A stretch of DNA of 64,000 bases from RGIG4140 sp045638265 (GCA_045638265.1 JAZUBA010000044.1:124001-188000), one strand, 5' to 3'. Shown: positions 26,592-35,896, counted from the first letter of the stretch. Numbers and translations: made by a program. Notes: a model not told the origin generated them from the sequence alone.

Positions 26592-29030
26592 ATGAAGAAT
26601 TTTGTGCGTATTTTATCGGGAATTTGTTTTTTTTGTATTGGCGTGTTTTTGTGTGTTTCTTGTCTGTCATATCACACATCAGATGAATCGTTTAATACGG
26701 CAAGTTCATTTCCCGTTCAAAATTGGTTAGGATTTTATGGTGCTGTTTCAGCTGATATTTTAATACAATTATTTGGCAGATATGCTTTATTGATTCCGAT
26801 AAGTGCGTGTGTATTTGGTTTGTTTTTGTTATTGAGAAAAAGATGGTTGTTTTTCCGATTCGTCATGTTTTTAATGGGGTTGCTTGGAGCTGCTTGGTTG
26901 AGTGGTGGTTCAGCTGTTCCTGTTGATGGGACTTGGCTTAATTCTGGAACAGGCGGTTTTATCGGTTTTTATTTAAGACAATGGATTGATGTTGATTTAG
27001 GAATGTATCAATACATTGCATGGGGATTGGTTGTTATTTGTTTTATATTTAGTTTAGCGGTTCCTGTTAGATTGATTTGTCGGTGGAGTTCGAAAAAAGT
27101 ATCACAAACGGTTTCATCCGTACATTTGCCTCAAATTGATTTGAAAAAGGTTGTTATGCCTTTAAATTTAAAGCGACAAGAGCGGATTGAGTCACCATTT
27201 GTGGAAACTAATGTTGTTGAGGAAACATCAGACCTTGAACAAATTACTGAATTGACACAACCGAATAAGACATCATTTTTCAGTCGTTTGAAAAAAGATA
27301 ATTCATCAAAAGTAAATGAACGTGTTGAACCGGTATTTGATTTTGGTGAAGTATTGGAGAAACAAAATAATGATGTTAACGATGAACATCCGTCTTCTCA
27401 GAAGGAATCTTTATTTAAAAAGATGACTAAAAAATCGGTAGAAAAATCAGAAACGAGACAAAAATCAATCAAAAAAGATAAAGGTACGCAAATGCCAACA
27501 GCAGGTCAAGATAAAGATTCGTTGGAATTGCCTTCGTCTGCATTACTTGATGAAGTGAAAGGAAGCACGGCACAAGTTTTGTCAAAAGACGCTATGGAAA
27601 AAATTTCACGGGATTTAGAACGTGTATTGGCACAATTTGGTGTGAAAGGATCTGTTATCGGTTTTCATCCGGGGCCGGTTGTAACGCTTTATGAATTTTT
27701 ACCGGCTGATGGAATTAAAGCGGCTCGTGTTATTTCTTTGGCAGATGATGTGGCAATGAAAATGAGTGTTGTCTCGGTTCGTATGGCTGTTATCCCCGGT
27801 ACTTGTTACATCGGAATTGAAATGCCGAATAAACAGCGTGAAACTGTTTATATTCGGGAAATGATTGAAAATATTAATTTCCAAACAAATAGTGGTGCAT
27901 TACCTCTTATTTTGGGTAAAGATATAGGAGGAACACCTGTTTTTGCTGATTTAGCCAAAATGCCTCACTTGTTGGTTGCAGGTACGACCGGTTCCGGTAA
28001 ATCTGTTGGTATTAATACGATGGTTTTGTCATTATTATATCGTTTTACGCCGGCAGAATGTCGAATGATAATGGTTGATCCGAAAATGGTTGAATTGTCA
28101 GTCTATAATCGGATTCCGCATTTGCTTACACCTGTTGTTACAGAGCCTGAAAAAGCTGTTGTGGCCTTGAAATGGGCTGTTCGTGAAATGGAAGACAGAT
28201 ATCGTTCTATGAGTCAGTTAGGTGTACGGAATATTTCCGGATATAATCAAAAATTAGTGCAAGCAGCCAAAGAAGGGCGTGTGTTAACCAGACGTGTTCA
28301 AACAGGTTTTGATCCGGAAACAGGACGCCCGATTATTGAAGAACAACAGTTTGATTTGACCCCTATTCCATATATTGTCATCATTGTTGACGAAATGGCT
28401 GATTTGATGGGTCGTTGTGGTAAAGAGGTTGATCCGCTCATTCAACGGTTGGCGCAAATGGCTCGTGCTGTCGGTATTCATTTGATTTTGGCAACTCAAC
28501 GTCCGTCTGTTGACGTGATTACCGGTACGATTAAATCAAATTTCCCGTCTCGTATGTCGTTCCAAGTGCAAAATAAAATTGACTCTAGAACAATTTTATC
28601 TGAACCGGGCGCAGAAAGATTATTGGGTAAAGGTGATATGTTGTTTATGCCGGCGGGTTCATCTCCTCAACGTGTCCATGGGCCGTTTGTAAGTGATGAT
28701 GAAGTTGAACGGGTTGTTCATCATTGGGAATTACAGGCAGAGCCTGAATATGTAGAGGCTGTTACACAAGATGTTGATGGCGGTTCTATCGGAACGTCCG
28801 GTAATGTTGGTGATGTAAGTGGTGTGACAGAAAGCGGTGATTTATATGATAAAGCTGTTGCGATTGTATTGCGAGATAAGAAACCGACTACCAGTTATAT
28901 ACAACGGCAACTACGAATCGGTTATAATAAAGCTGCTGATTTGATTGACAGAATGGAAGCAGAAGGGATTGTTTCAAAACCAAACATAGCAGGTAAAAGA
29001 GAAATTATTGTCCCGACGGATAATGCTTAA
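26592..29030 (+). CDS. ftsK: DNA translocase FtsK
   Basis: FtsK pumps DNA at the division septum to clear the chromosome and promote dimer resolution. The 812-residue protein has about four N-terminal membrane segments (to about residue 160), a charged linker, and a RecA-like motor with Walker A GTTGSGKS at 464-471 and Walker B IVIIVDEMADLM. GHLILATQRPSVDVITG-type sequence and the C-terminal gamma winged helix (TTSYIQRQLRIGYNKAADLIDRME), which reads KOPS sites, are present. Start supported by GAGAGGA. lolA follows, overlapping no coding sequence once its proper start is used. Confidence 0.96.
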   Translation: MKNFVRILSGICFFCIGVFLCVSCLSYHTSDESFNTASSFPVQNWLGFYGAVSADILIQLFGRYALLIPISACVFGLFLLLRKRWLFFRFVMFLMGLLGAAWLSGGSAVPVDGTWLNSGTGGFIGFYLRQWIDVDLGMYQYIAWGLVVICFIFSLAVPVRLICRWSSKKVSQTVSSVHLPQIDLKKVVMPLNLKRQERIESPFVETNVVEETSDLEQITELTQPNKTSFFSRLKKDNSSKVNERVEPVFDFGEVLEKQNNDVNDEHPSSQKESLFKKMTKKSVEKSETRQKSIKKDKGTQMPTAGQDKDSLELPSSALLDEVKGSTAQVLSKDAMEKISRDLERVLAQFGVKGSVIGFHPGPVVTLYEFLPADGIKAARVISLADDVAMKMSVVSVRMAVIPGTCYIGIEMPNKQRETVYIREMIENINFQTNSGALPLILGKDIGGTPVFADLAKMPHLLVAGTTGSGKSVGINTMVLSLLYRFTPAECRMIMVDPKMVELSVYNRIPHLLTPVVTEPEKAVVALKWAVREMEDRYRSMSQLGVRNISGYNQKLVQAAKEGRVLTRRVQTGFDPETGRPIIEEQQFDLTPIPYIVIIVDEMADLMGRCGKEVDPLIQRLAQMARAVGIHLILATQRPSVDVITGTIKSNFPSRMSFQVQNKIDSRTILSEPGAERLLGKGDMLFMPAGSSPQRVHGPFVSDDEVERVVHHWELQAEPEYVEAVTQDVDGGSIGTSGNVGDVSGVTESGDLYDKAVAIVLRDKKPTTSYIQRQLRIGYNKAADLIDRMEAEGIVSKPNIAGKREIIVPTDNA

Positions 29031-29049
29031 ATATGAAGAAGGAGAATAT

Positions 29050-29691
29050 ATGAGAAAAAGAGTAGCAAGTTTGTTTTTAGGGGTGTGCTGTATGATGTTT
29101 TCTGTTCATACATATGCCGATATTGATAAGCGGATTGATACGCCTCAAAATCGTGAGATTTTAAAAAAAGTTGAAACGGCATATAATAAAATTCGAACAT
29201 TGAAAGCAAAATTTGCACAGTTTAATTCTAAAATGCAAGATGATTTACAAACCGGTGAATTGTATTTGTCTCGGCCGGGTGAAATGCGTTTGGTTTATGA
29301 AAAGGGTTCCCCGTTAGAATTTTATGCACATAACGGTTATTTGATTTATCATGATAAAGATTTGAAGGAAGTCAATTATTTTGAATTAAGTCAAACACCT
29401 GTCAGTTTAATATTAAAAGATAAGCTGAAATTTGATGATCCGGACTTTTTGGTAACGGATGTTCGTATGGTGTTAGATGAATATTTTGTTACGGCTATTA
29501 AAAAAGATGCACGTGAATTAGGTAGTTTGACTTTGATTATTGATAAAGATACAATGCAACTAAAACAATGGGATGTTGTAGATATAGAGGGAATTAAATC
29601 AACTGTTTCGCTTTATGAAACTCAATTCAATGTTTCTGTTGACAAAAACATATTTTTGTTTCATAATCCATACAAAAAGAAAAAGAAATAA
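29050..29691 (+). CDS. lolA: Outer-membrane lipoprotein carrier protein LolA
   Basis: LolA ferries lipoproteins across the periplasm from LolCDE to the outer membrane. Start chosen at 29050, after GAAGGAGAA, giving a signal peptide (MRKRVASLFLGVCCMMFSVHTYA) and a 213-residue precursor. The mature protein has the LolA-like order: helix with VETAYNKIRTLKAKFAQ, strands with GELYLSRPGEMRLVYE, and IDKDTMQLKQWDVVDIEG. The ftsK-lolA order is typical of Alphaproteobacteria. It is probably transcribed with ftsK. Confidence 0.9.
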   Translation: MRKRVASLFLGVCCMMFSVHTYADIDKRIDTPQNREILKKVETAYNKIRTLKAKFAQFNSKMQDDLQTGELYLSRPGEMRLVYEKGSPLEFYAHNGYLIYHDKDLKEVNYFELSQTPVSLILKDKLKFDDPDFLVTDVRMVLDEYFVTAIKKDARELGSLTLIIDKDTMQLKQWDVVDIEGIKSTVSLYETQFNVSVDKNIFLFHNPYKKKKK

Positions 29692-29706
29692 CAAAAGGAG
29701 TTCCAT

Positions 29707-30447
29707 ATGCGTTTAATGTTGTTATCTACCGTATTAGCTGTTGTTGCTTGGAATCAAGCCGTTTTTTCAGCACCGGCAAAAGGTTGTTCTTATTCTCCAT
29801 TGCAACAGGTTATTCGTACGGCTCGTACAGATTCTGATATTTTAAAATTAATTGATAATCAGGTCAATTTAAACATTAAACCTCGTTGTGGCGGTAATGT
29901 AATGCAGTTGGCTATTTTAAGAGGAAATCCGAGTTTGGTTAAGATTTTAATTGACCAAGGTGGTTTGGATTTAAATGAACTTGTGTCCAATACTGATTAT
30001 CCTATCCCAGGTGCACCAAAAGAAATCCCGCTTATCTTTTTTGCCGCTTATTATTCACCTAGAATTGAAATTATGAATTTGTTGTTGAATGCTAATGCTG
30101 AAGTATTAAAAACAGATTCACGCGGAGAAACAATTTTGTGGTATTTAGATAAAAATCCGGTTTTGATGAATACGGAACTTGTTGACAATTTAACACAGCA
30201 ATTAATTATGGCAGATACACGTGAGCGTAATAATTCTAAGGAATTGGATAATGGTCGAACAAAAAATGAGCGTGCTAATGATGAAACGGATAATTCATCA
30301 CCCAAACAGCAAATATCACAACGTAAGCAAGAACGACGTAATTTTGCTCAAAAACAACAAGAAAAATCAGATTTGGGTGTCGTAGAATCTGAGCCTGATA
30401 ATCCATATAAACCAAACGATAATGGTATAAATCAAACAGATTTTTAA
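29707..30447 (+). CDS. Exported ankyrin-like protein
   Basis: A 246-residue protein with a signal peptide (cut near FSA-PAKGC) and an AAAAGGAG ribosome site. Residues about 40-150 carry two or three ankyrin-like repeats (VMQLAILRGNPSLVKILIDQGG; PRIEIMNLLLNANAEVL). The C-terminal third is polar, rich in N, E, Q and K, and looks disordered. It follows lolA by 15 bases and may be in the same transcript. It is periplasmic by inference; the function is unknown. Confidence 0.65.
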   Translation: MRLMLLSTVLAVVAWNQAVFSAPAKGCSYSPLQQVIRTARTDSDILKLIDNQVNLNIKPRCGGNVMQLAILRGNPSLVKILIDQGGLDLNELVSNTDYPIPGAPKEIPLIFFAAYYSPRIEIMNLLLNANAEVLKTDSRGETILWYLDKNPVLMNTELVDNLTQQLIMADTRERNNSKELDNGRTKNERANDETDNSSPKQQISQRKQERRNFAQKQQEKSDLGVVESEPDNPYKPNDNGINQTDF

Positions 30448-30467
30448 TAAAATTTAAGGATTGAATA

Positions 30468-31121
30468 ATGAGTAACGAAGTTGGTTCTGATGGTTTGGTT
30501 AAAGACAGTTGTTATTCAAAGGCAATTAATTTAACGTATAAAACTGCATTGAATAATTTATGTCTTCTTTTGTACTATCCGAAGTGGGATGGGAAAGATG
30601 AGTCAATAAGTGATCATGCGGGAATGCTTGAAGATGAAATGGTTCAAACACATTTGGAGCAACTGGGTGATTTAAAGAATGTTCTCGGTAAATTGAATTA
30701 TTTTGAACAAAATAAATATACGTACGTTAAACCTGAAATAGAAAAAGAAGCTCGTAAAGATTTTAAAATAGCCATGGAGAATGAGCTTTCTTCTTTGTAT
30801 AAAGATTATAAAGAACAATTCAACCCCGAGTTACCATGGAATTATTCAGTTGTTAATAGATATATGGAAACATATGATAAGGTGTTTGGTCGTGAAGAAT
30901 TAATGCGTGTGCCTGCGGTTCGTTCTTTTAAAAATGATTATGAAGCATATATACAACAGGATTTTAGTAAACAAAAATCAAAAAGTAACGCTATAACAAA
31001 AAATGATGTAAAAAATGGATTGCTTTTAAGATTTGCTGAAACATCTAATAATGTAGGAAATGAACCCATGAAGGAGTTTGAGCTCAATTTAAATCGTTCC
31101 GATACAAGTTCAAAGGTATAA
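30468..31121 (+). CDS. Hypothetical protein
   Basis: A 217-residue protein that I do not recognise. It has no signal peptide or membrane segment and is mostly helical by composition, with many Lys/Glu pairs and aromatic residues (YYPKWDG, NPELPWNYSVVNRYMETYDKVFG). An AAGGA site precedes the ATG. It follows the ankyrin-like gene by 20 bases, so the two may act together. Base composition matches the neighbours. Confidence 0.55.
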   Translation: MSNEVGSDGLVKDSCYSKAINLTYKTALNNLCLLLYYPKWDGKDESISDHAGMLEDEMVQTHLEQLGDLKNVLGKLNYFEQNKYTYVKPEIEKEARKDFKIAMENELSSLYKDYKEQFNPELPWNYSVVNRYMETYDKVFGREELMRVPAVRSFKNDYEAYIQQDFSKQKSKSNAITKNDVKNGLLLRFAETSNNVGNEPMKEFELNLNRSDTSSKV

Positions 31122-31187
31122 TGATAGGATAAAAATCTAAATAAATCAATAGGAAATCAAAAAAAACAAAAACAGTATAAAAAAAGC

Positions 31188-31216
31188 TTGCATTTTGTTT
31201 TTTTATCGTGTATAAA
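31188..31216 (+). promoter_or_regulatory. Promoter of the tRNA-Thr gene
   Basis: TTGCAT (31188-31193) and TATAAA (31211-31216) are 17 bases apart, 13 bases before the tRNA. Confidence 0.7.
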
Positions 31217-31229
31217 TACATTACACAAG

Positions 31230-31305
<76 letters not shown>

Positions 31306-31308
31306 TTT

Positions 31309-31342
31309 ATCCCTTAAAGAAAATCTTTAAGGGATTTTTTTT
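31309..31342 (+). terminator. Terminator of the tRNA gene
   Basis: ATCCCTTAAAGA (31309-31320) pairs with TCTTTAAGGGAT (31324-31335) around AAA and is followed by a T-run. Confidence 0.9.
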
Positions 31343-31782
31343 ATTTTTGACAATGTGAATATGGGTTATTCAATTAATTGTCTATATCGGCAGTTTTCTT
31401 TGATATTTGTAAGAATTGTTAATGCAAAATCTTGTAATATATTAATTTTTTTATCTATACATATTTTTTTGAGTATTTATTTGATTTTAAAAGATATTTT
31501 CAAAGAAAAACGAATCCAATTAATGCGATTCGGTGTCAATTTATGGTATTTTAAGTCAAAATGCATCAAAATCACGTCTATTTTATTCGTAAAATCGTTA
31601 AAAAAATAGCTAAAATATTAATAAAAGTTAAATAAATATGAATAAATTTTAAAATTTTTTTAAAAATTTTTCAAGCTCTGTATTTAAATATAACTTATTG
31701 TTTTAAATGATTTTTTAGTGGTTTTTTAATAAAATAATTTTTATAATAATTAACAAAACTTTAAATAAAAGTTAAAAATTTC
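31343..31782. other. Gene-free AT-rich stretch
   Basis: I see no credible gene between the tRNA terminator and the adhesin promoter. The only open frame (31355-31609, plus) has no ribosome site and reads as low-complexity AT-derived sequence. A weak hairpin (CGAATC 31511-31516, GATTCG 31527-31532) is present. The last 150 bases are extremely A/T-rich and may act as a bent or UP-like upstream region. Confidence 0.6.
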
Positions 31783-31810
31783 TTTACAAATAGTTAATTT
31801 TGTGTATACT
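31783..31810 (+). promoter_or_regulatory. Promoter of the trimeric autotransporter
   Basis: TTTACA (31783-31788) and TATACT (31805-31810) are 16 bases apart, about 50 bases before the ATG at 31859, in an A/T-rich context. Confidence 0.6.
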
Positions 31811-31858
31811 AAAAATTGTAGTTACAACTGTTCCAAATTAGTAAGAAAGGAATTAATT

Positions 31859-31969
31859 ATGACAGGATATAAATTAACAAGAAAAAATACGCTTGCAATT
31901 TGTGCAAGTAATGGTATTAAGTTTGGTTGCCACGACACAGGCTTGGTCTGCTCCGGCTACATTAAATGA
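31859..31969 (+). other. True start and frame-shifted leader of the adhesin
   Basis: AAGAAAGG precedes ATG at 31859, the only good start signal here. That frame reads MTGYKLTRKNTLAIC and stops at TGA 31967-31969 after 36 codons. Dropping one A from the A6 run (31882-31887) would instead give MTGYKLTRKIRLQFVQVMV and join a complete signal peptide to the 605-codon adhesin frame. This is a frameshift by mutation, slippage or sequencing error. Confidence 0.7.
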
Positions 31970-33710
31970 TGCTGTTACGTTAAATGAAGTGCGTACAGAT
32001 GCGAAAACACCGGTGGAAACAGACCCACAAACTCAAATAGATAATTATCAATATCAAATTGATGGTAAATACGTTCTTGATCCATCAAAAGTCATTGCCA
32101 AAGGTGATTTTGATTATCTTGATAAAAACGGAGACAGAACCAATTTAGGTGCTAATGATAATCCGGATTATGTTTTAAGTGCTTCAAATGGCAAAGATTA
32201 TGATGCTGCTAAAGGTGATAAAATTCTTGAAAGCGATTATACGGTTTCAACTTCAAAAGGCAGTCTAGGATTAGATAAAATCAAAACAGATACAGATGGT
32301 AATTTAAGTAAAGACGGTTATACATATAATGGTATTTCTTTAGAAACATCAGTTTTGGACCGAATCGATAGTGGTGCTTATACATACACAGACAAAAATG
32401 GCAAAGAATATGCTTTGCAAGTTGTACAAGATGCGAGTGGTAACTATATCGGTGTTATTCCGAAAGATTTAGTCAGTGATTCGGTTGCTGTTACAAATGC
32501 AAATCAAGCATACGGCAAATTTACGCAAGACCAAACAGCATATAATGGTATTTATGAAACTTGGTCAAATGATAATGACTCATATCAAAATACTTTGAAT
32601 AACTATAATGAAGATGTTGATACATTAGGTAAATATGAAGATAACTACAAAACATTTGCTGATGCTTCAACGCAATATGGTGAATTTGCTGCTGATGAAA
32701 CAAAATATGTAAATTATACTGGTTCATTGGGTGGTATCATTGATAACCGTGCTGAAACGATTGCTAAACAAACAGTTAGTGAAGCCATTAATGGTGAATT
32801 AGAAGGTTTAGACGGTATTGTTGGTAAAGTTGATGCTAATGAAGAAAATATTGCAAGCAACAAAAAAGCTATTGAAGAAAATGCAACTGATATTGAAACG
32901 AATACAGCCAATATTGCTAAAAATACAACTGATATTGCAACAAATACAGCCAATATTGCTAAAAATACAGCAGCAATTGATGTGTTAAATGGCGATGTTA
33001 ATACGGAAGGATCTGTCAAGCATACAGTTTACAACGAAGCTCAAAATGGTAAGTACGATGGCCAAGTCTTGAATGGTTCTGATGCAACAACATTGGGTGG
33101 TGCTTTGTCGGATACAATTGGTCAAGTTAATACATTAAACGGTGATGTTAATACGGCGGGTTCTGTTCAACATACAGTTTACAACAATGCTGAAAATGCT
33201 GTATATTCAGGTACACAAGTTGCAGGTACGTCAACACGTGCAACAGCAACATTAGGTAGTGCTTTGTCTGCAACAACCGAACAGGTAAATATCAATACAG
33301 GTAATATTGCAACAAATACAGCCAATATTGAAACCAACAGACAGAATATTGCAAGCAACTTGGCAAAAATTGAAACAAACCGTCAATCTATTGCTGATTT
33401 GAGAAGTGATTTCAATGCTCAAAATGTACGCAATGAAGCTCGTTTCAGTAAAGTTGAAAAGAAAATTGAAGAAGTCAGTGATGAAATGAATAAAGGCTTG
33501 GCCTCAACGGCCGCATTAACTTCTTTGGTGCCATTATCCAGCAGACATAGAACACAGTTGTCTTTGGGTATGGGTGGTTATCGTGATAAACAAGCGGTTG
33601 CTGCCGGTGGTTACCATTATGTAGCAGGCAATGTATTGTTAAATGCAGGCGTTGCTTGGGGAGGAGATAATAGTGTATCATACAAAGCAGGTGTAACTTA
33701 CGGATTCTAA
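31893..33710 (+). CDS. YadA-like trimeric autotransporter adhesin (start frame-shifted)
   Basis: The open frame begins with TTG at 31893, lacking a ribosome site; the true start is probably 31859 in another frame (see the separate entry). Residues to about 23 are the second half of a signal peptide ending TTQAWSA. The stalk from about 310 has coiled-coil repeats such as NIATNTANI and NIAKNTTDI, plus a duplicated block (LNGDVNTxGSVxHTVYN). The last 75 residues (STAALTSLVPLSS to SYKAGVTYGF) are the YadA anchor, which trimerises into a 12-stranded barrel. Surface adhesion is the family role. A terminator follows. Confidence 0.85.
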   Translation: MQFVQVMVLSLVATTQAWSAPATLNDAVTLNEVRTDAKTPVETDPQTQIDNYQYQIDGKYVLDPSKVIAKGDFDYLDKNGDRTNLGANDNPDYVLSASNGKDYDAAKGDKILESDYTVSTSKGSLGLDKIKTDTDGNLSKDGYTYNGISLETSVLDRIDSGAYTYTDKNGKEYALQVVQDASGNYIGVIPKDLVSDSVAVTNANQAYGKFTQDQTAYNGIYETWSNDNDSYQNTLNNYNEDVDTLGKYEDNYKTFADASTQYGEFAADETKYVNYTGSLGGIIDNRAETIAKQTVSEAINGELEGLDGIVGKVDANEENIASNKKAIEENATDIETNTANIAKNTTDIATNTANIAKNTAAIDVLNGDVNTEGSVKHTVYNEAQNGKYDGQVLNGSDATTLGGALSDTIGQVNTLNGDVNTAGSVQHTVYNNAENAVYSGTQVAGTSTRATATLGSALSATTEQVNINTGNIATNTANIETNRQNIASNLAKIETNRQSIADLRSDFNAQNVRNEARFSKVEKKIEEVSDEMNKGLASTAALTSLVPLSSRHRTQLSLGMGGYRDKQAVAAGGYHYVAGNVLLNAGVAWGGDNSVSYKAGVTYGF

Positions 33711-33733
33711 TTTGGTGGTTCTCCCCCCAAAGG

Positions 33734-33766
33734 CACCCTCATAGAAATATGAGGGTGTTTTATTTT
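33734..33766 (+). terminator. Terminator of the trimeric autotransporter
   Basis: CACCCTCATA (33734-33743) pairs with TATGAGGGTG (33748-33757) around a GAAA tetraloop, followed by T-rich sequence. Confidence 0.9.
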
Positions 33767-33808
33767 TGAAAAATGTCAAAACTAATACTTCATATTGTTA
33801 AATAGACC

Positions 33809-33836
33809 TTGACAATTTTGTTTTTTTAGTGATAAA
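33809..33836 (+). promoter_or_regulatory. Promoter of ndk
   Basis: TTGACA (33809-33814) and GATAAA (33831-33836) are 16 bases apart, 40 bases before the ndk start. Confidence 0.65.
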
Positions 33837-33876
33837 TTACGTTCAGTTTTATAACAGCTAACAAAAGGAGTAAAAA

Positions 33877-34299
33877 ATGGCTATTGAAAGAACTTTCTCT
33901 ATGATTAAACCCGATGCAACGGCTCGTAATTTAACAGGAGCAATTAATGCTAAAATTGAAGAAGCAGGATTGCGTATTGTTGCACAAAAACGTGTACATA
34001 TGACACGTCAACAAGCCGAAAGATTTTATGCAGAACATGAAGGTCGTCCGTTCTTTGAAGAATTGGTTGAATTTATGTCTTCTGCTCCGATTGTTGTTCA
34101 GGTTTTAGAAGGTGAAAATGCAATTGTTGCTTATCGTACGGTTATGGGTAAAACAGATCCGGCTGAAGCTGATAAAGGTACTATTCGTGCCGAATTTGCC
34201 GAAAGTAAAGGTCGTAATTCCGTACATGGTTCCGATTCGCCAGAATCAGCCGCTCGTGAAATTGCTCAATGGTTCAGTGTTAACGAAATCGTTGGATAA
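33877..34299 (+). CDS. ndk: Nucleoside diphosphate kinase
   Basis: Ndk transfers the gamma-phosphate from ATP to nucleoside diphosphates through a phosphohistidine, balancing NTP and dNTP pools in the cytoplasm. The 140-residue protein has the standard length, starts with ERTFSMIKPDA, and carries the active-site NSVHGSDS with H117. AAAAGGAG precedes the ATG. It is a single-gene transcript with its own promoter and terminator, sitting where mraZ would often precede rsmH. Confidence 0.97.
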   Translation: MAIERTFSMIKPDATARNLTGAINAKIEEAGLRIVAQKRVHMTRQQAERFYAEHEGRPFFEELVEFMSSAPIVVQVLEGENAIVAYRTVMGKTDPAEADKGTIRAEFAESKGRNSVHGSDSPESAAREIAQWFSVNEIVG

Positions 34300-34316
34300 G
34301 ATTGACGGTATCAGAC

Positions 34317-34346
34317 AAAAAGCCGTGTTGTCAAACACGGCTTTTT
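34317..34346 (+). terminator. Terminator of ndk
   Basis: AAAAAGCCGTGTT (34317-34329) pairs with AACACGGCTTTTT (34334-34346) around GTCA. Confidence 0.9.
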
Positions 34347-34361
34347 ATGTAAAAAAGAAAA

Positions 34362-34391
34362 TTGTTTATAAATTCTTAATGAAAATATGAT
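34362..34391 (+). promoter_or_regulatory. Candidate promoter of the dcw cluster
   Basis: TTGTTT (34362-34367) and TATGAT (34386-34391) are 18 bases apart, 37 bases before rsmH. No MraZ-type direct repeats (TGGGN) were seen. Confidence 0.45.
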
Positions 34392-34428
34392 ACATTAAAT
34401 AAGATGTACAAAACGATAGGAGTGTATA

Positions 34429-35358
34429 ATGACTGAACAACCACACATTCCGGTATTGCTGAATGAAGTATTAGAATATTTAAATTGTCAGGAAGCCGGT
34501 GTTTATGTGGATGGTACTTTTGGTGCCGGTGGTTATACACGTGCTATTTTAAATGCTAATATTAGTAACAAAGTTTATGCATTTGACAGAGATCCGTCTG
34601 TTTGGGAAACAGCTGAAAAATTCAAAAAAGAATATGGTGAAAGATTTGTTTTTATTGCCGATTGTTTTGGTAATGTATTAAGTCATATTTCGGAAAAAGT
34701 GGATGGTTTTGTTTTAGATATAGGCGTTTCTTCAATGCAGATTGATAAACCTGAACGGGGTTTTTCGTTTCGATTTGATGGTCCGTTAGATATGCGTATG
34801 GCACAAAACGGTATTTCAGCTCGTGAAGTTGTTAATATGTTTAGTGAGCAGGAGTTGGCAGATATTTTATATAAATACGGTGAAGAAAGAGCTTCACGTC
34901 GTATTGCTCGTATGTTGGTACAAGAACGTTTAAAACATCCTATTATTACGACAAAACAACTTGCTGATTTAGTTCACAAAGTGATGCCTAAACCAAAAGA
35001 CGGATCTGATAGTGCTATGCGTACGTTTCAGGCTTTGCGTATTTTTGTCAATGATGAGTTAAGTGAGTTAGAACGGGCATTGGAATCGTCTTTTGATTTA
35101 TTGGCAACAGGTGGGCGCTTGGTTGTGGTAACGTTTCATTCGTTAGAGGATAGAATCGTCAAGAACTTTTTAATTCAAAATTCTGCTTTAAAACCAAACG
35201 GAAACAGACACATGGTTAAAGGTTACGAACCGTTGCGAAAATATGATTTTGAGGTAGCAACCAAAAAAGCTGTGAAACCAAGCGAAACGGAGCTTAAACA
35301 TAATTCACGAGCTCACTCGGCAAAATTGCGATGCGGTATTCGGTTGGAGGGTTTATGA
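34429..35358 (+). CDS. rsmH: 16S rRNA m4C1402 methyltransferase RsmH (MraW)
   Basis: RsmH adds the N4-methyl group to C1402 in the ribosomal P site. The 309-residue protein begins HIPVLLNEVLEYL and has the SAM motif VDGTFGAGGYTRAIL, VLDIGVSSMQID, FRFDGPLDMRM and the C-terminal VTFHSLEDRIVK, all RsmH signatures. It opens the dcw cluster here. Its stop overlaps the ftsL start by four bases (ATGA), so the two are translationally coupled. Confidence 0.96.
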   Translation: MTEQPHIPVLLNEVLEYLNCQEAGVYVDGTFGAGGYTRAILNANISNKVYAFDRDPSVWETAEKFKKEYGERFVFIADCFGNVLSHISEKVDGFVLDIGVSSMQIDKPERGFSFRFDGPLDMRMAQNGISAREVVNMFSEQELADILYKYGEERASRRIARMLVQERLKHPIITTKQLADLVHKVMPKPKDGSDSAMRTFQALRIFVNDELSELERALESSFDLLATGGRLVVVTFHSLEDRIVKNFLIQNSALKPNGNRHMVKGYEPLRKYDFEVATKKAVKPSETELKHNSRAHSAKLRCGIRLEGL

Positions 35359-35894
35359 AACAATTGTTTTTAAATCTTTTTTGTTTTATGCTTGCCTTAA
35401 TATCGGGTATTTCTCTGTTCGTTCTAAAATATCATGTTAAAGAATTGGAAGAAACATTAAAAGTAACGCATCGTGAAATTTTGCAAACAAAAAGAGATAT
35501 TCATATGTTGGAGGTTGAATGGGCGCATCTAAATGATCCGGCTATTTTATTAGATATTGTTCAAAAACATACAAATTGGGAAATTATTTCGCCAAAACAA
35601 ATCAGTATATTATCAGATATCCCGATGAAACCTGTTTTGTTGCCGGCAGAACCCGAAGTTGTATCTGAACAAAAAAAGGAAGACGGCGCTAAAACGGTTG
35701 AAAAGAAAACAATTAAAGAACAAATTAAAGTTGCTGTTTCAACATCCAAAACAAAACCAACAGTCTTACAGCAATCATCTAAAAAGGGAACAAAAACAAA
35801 AGAAGTAACCAAACAAACTAATAATACAAAAGAAAGTTTTTCTTTGAAAAAAGGATCGGAAGCCCTTTCTTCTTTGAAAGAAAGGAGAAATTAA
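35355..35894 (+). CDS. ftsL: Cell division protein FtsL
   Basis: FtsL is a bitopic protein of the FtsQLB divisome subcomplex. Start chosen at 35355, after GGAGG and overlapping the rsmH stop; the open frame from 35331 is unneeded. The 179-residue protein has one N-terminal membrane helix (about 5-25), a leucine-rich periplasmic coiled coil (ELEETLKVTHREILQTKRDIHMLEVEWAHL) and LDIVQKHTNWE. The C-terminal 80 residues are Lys/Thr/Glu-rich and look disordered, an extension beyond the usual 100-120 residues. Assignment leans on position between rsmH and ftsI. Confidence 0.88.
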   Translation: MKQLFLNLFCFMLALISGISLFVLKYHVKELEETLKVTHREILQTKRDIHMLEVEWAHLNDPAILLDIVQKHTNWEIISPKQISILSDIPMKPVLLPAEPEVVSEQKKEDGAKTVEKKTIKEQIKVAVSTSKTKPTVLQQSSKKGTKTKEVTKQTNNTKESFSLKKGSEALSSLKERRN

Positions 35895-35896
35895 TC

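Noticed and set aside
31355..31609. 84-codon open frame after the tRNA
   Set aside because: No ribosome site, and composition looks like chance reading of AT-rich spacer.
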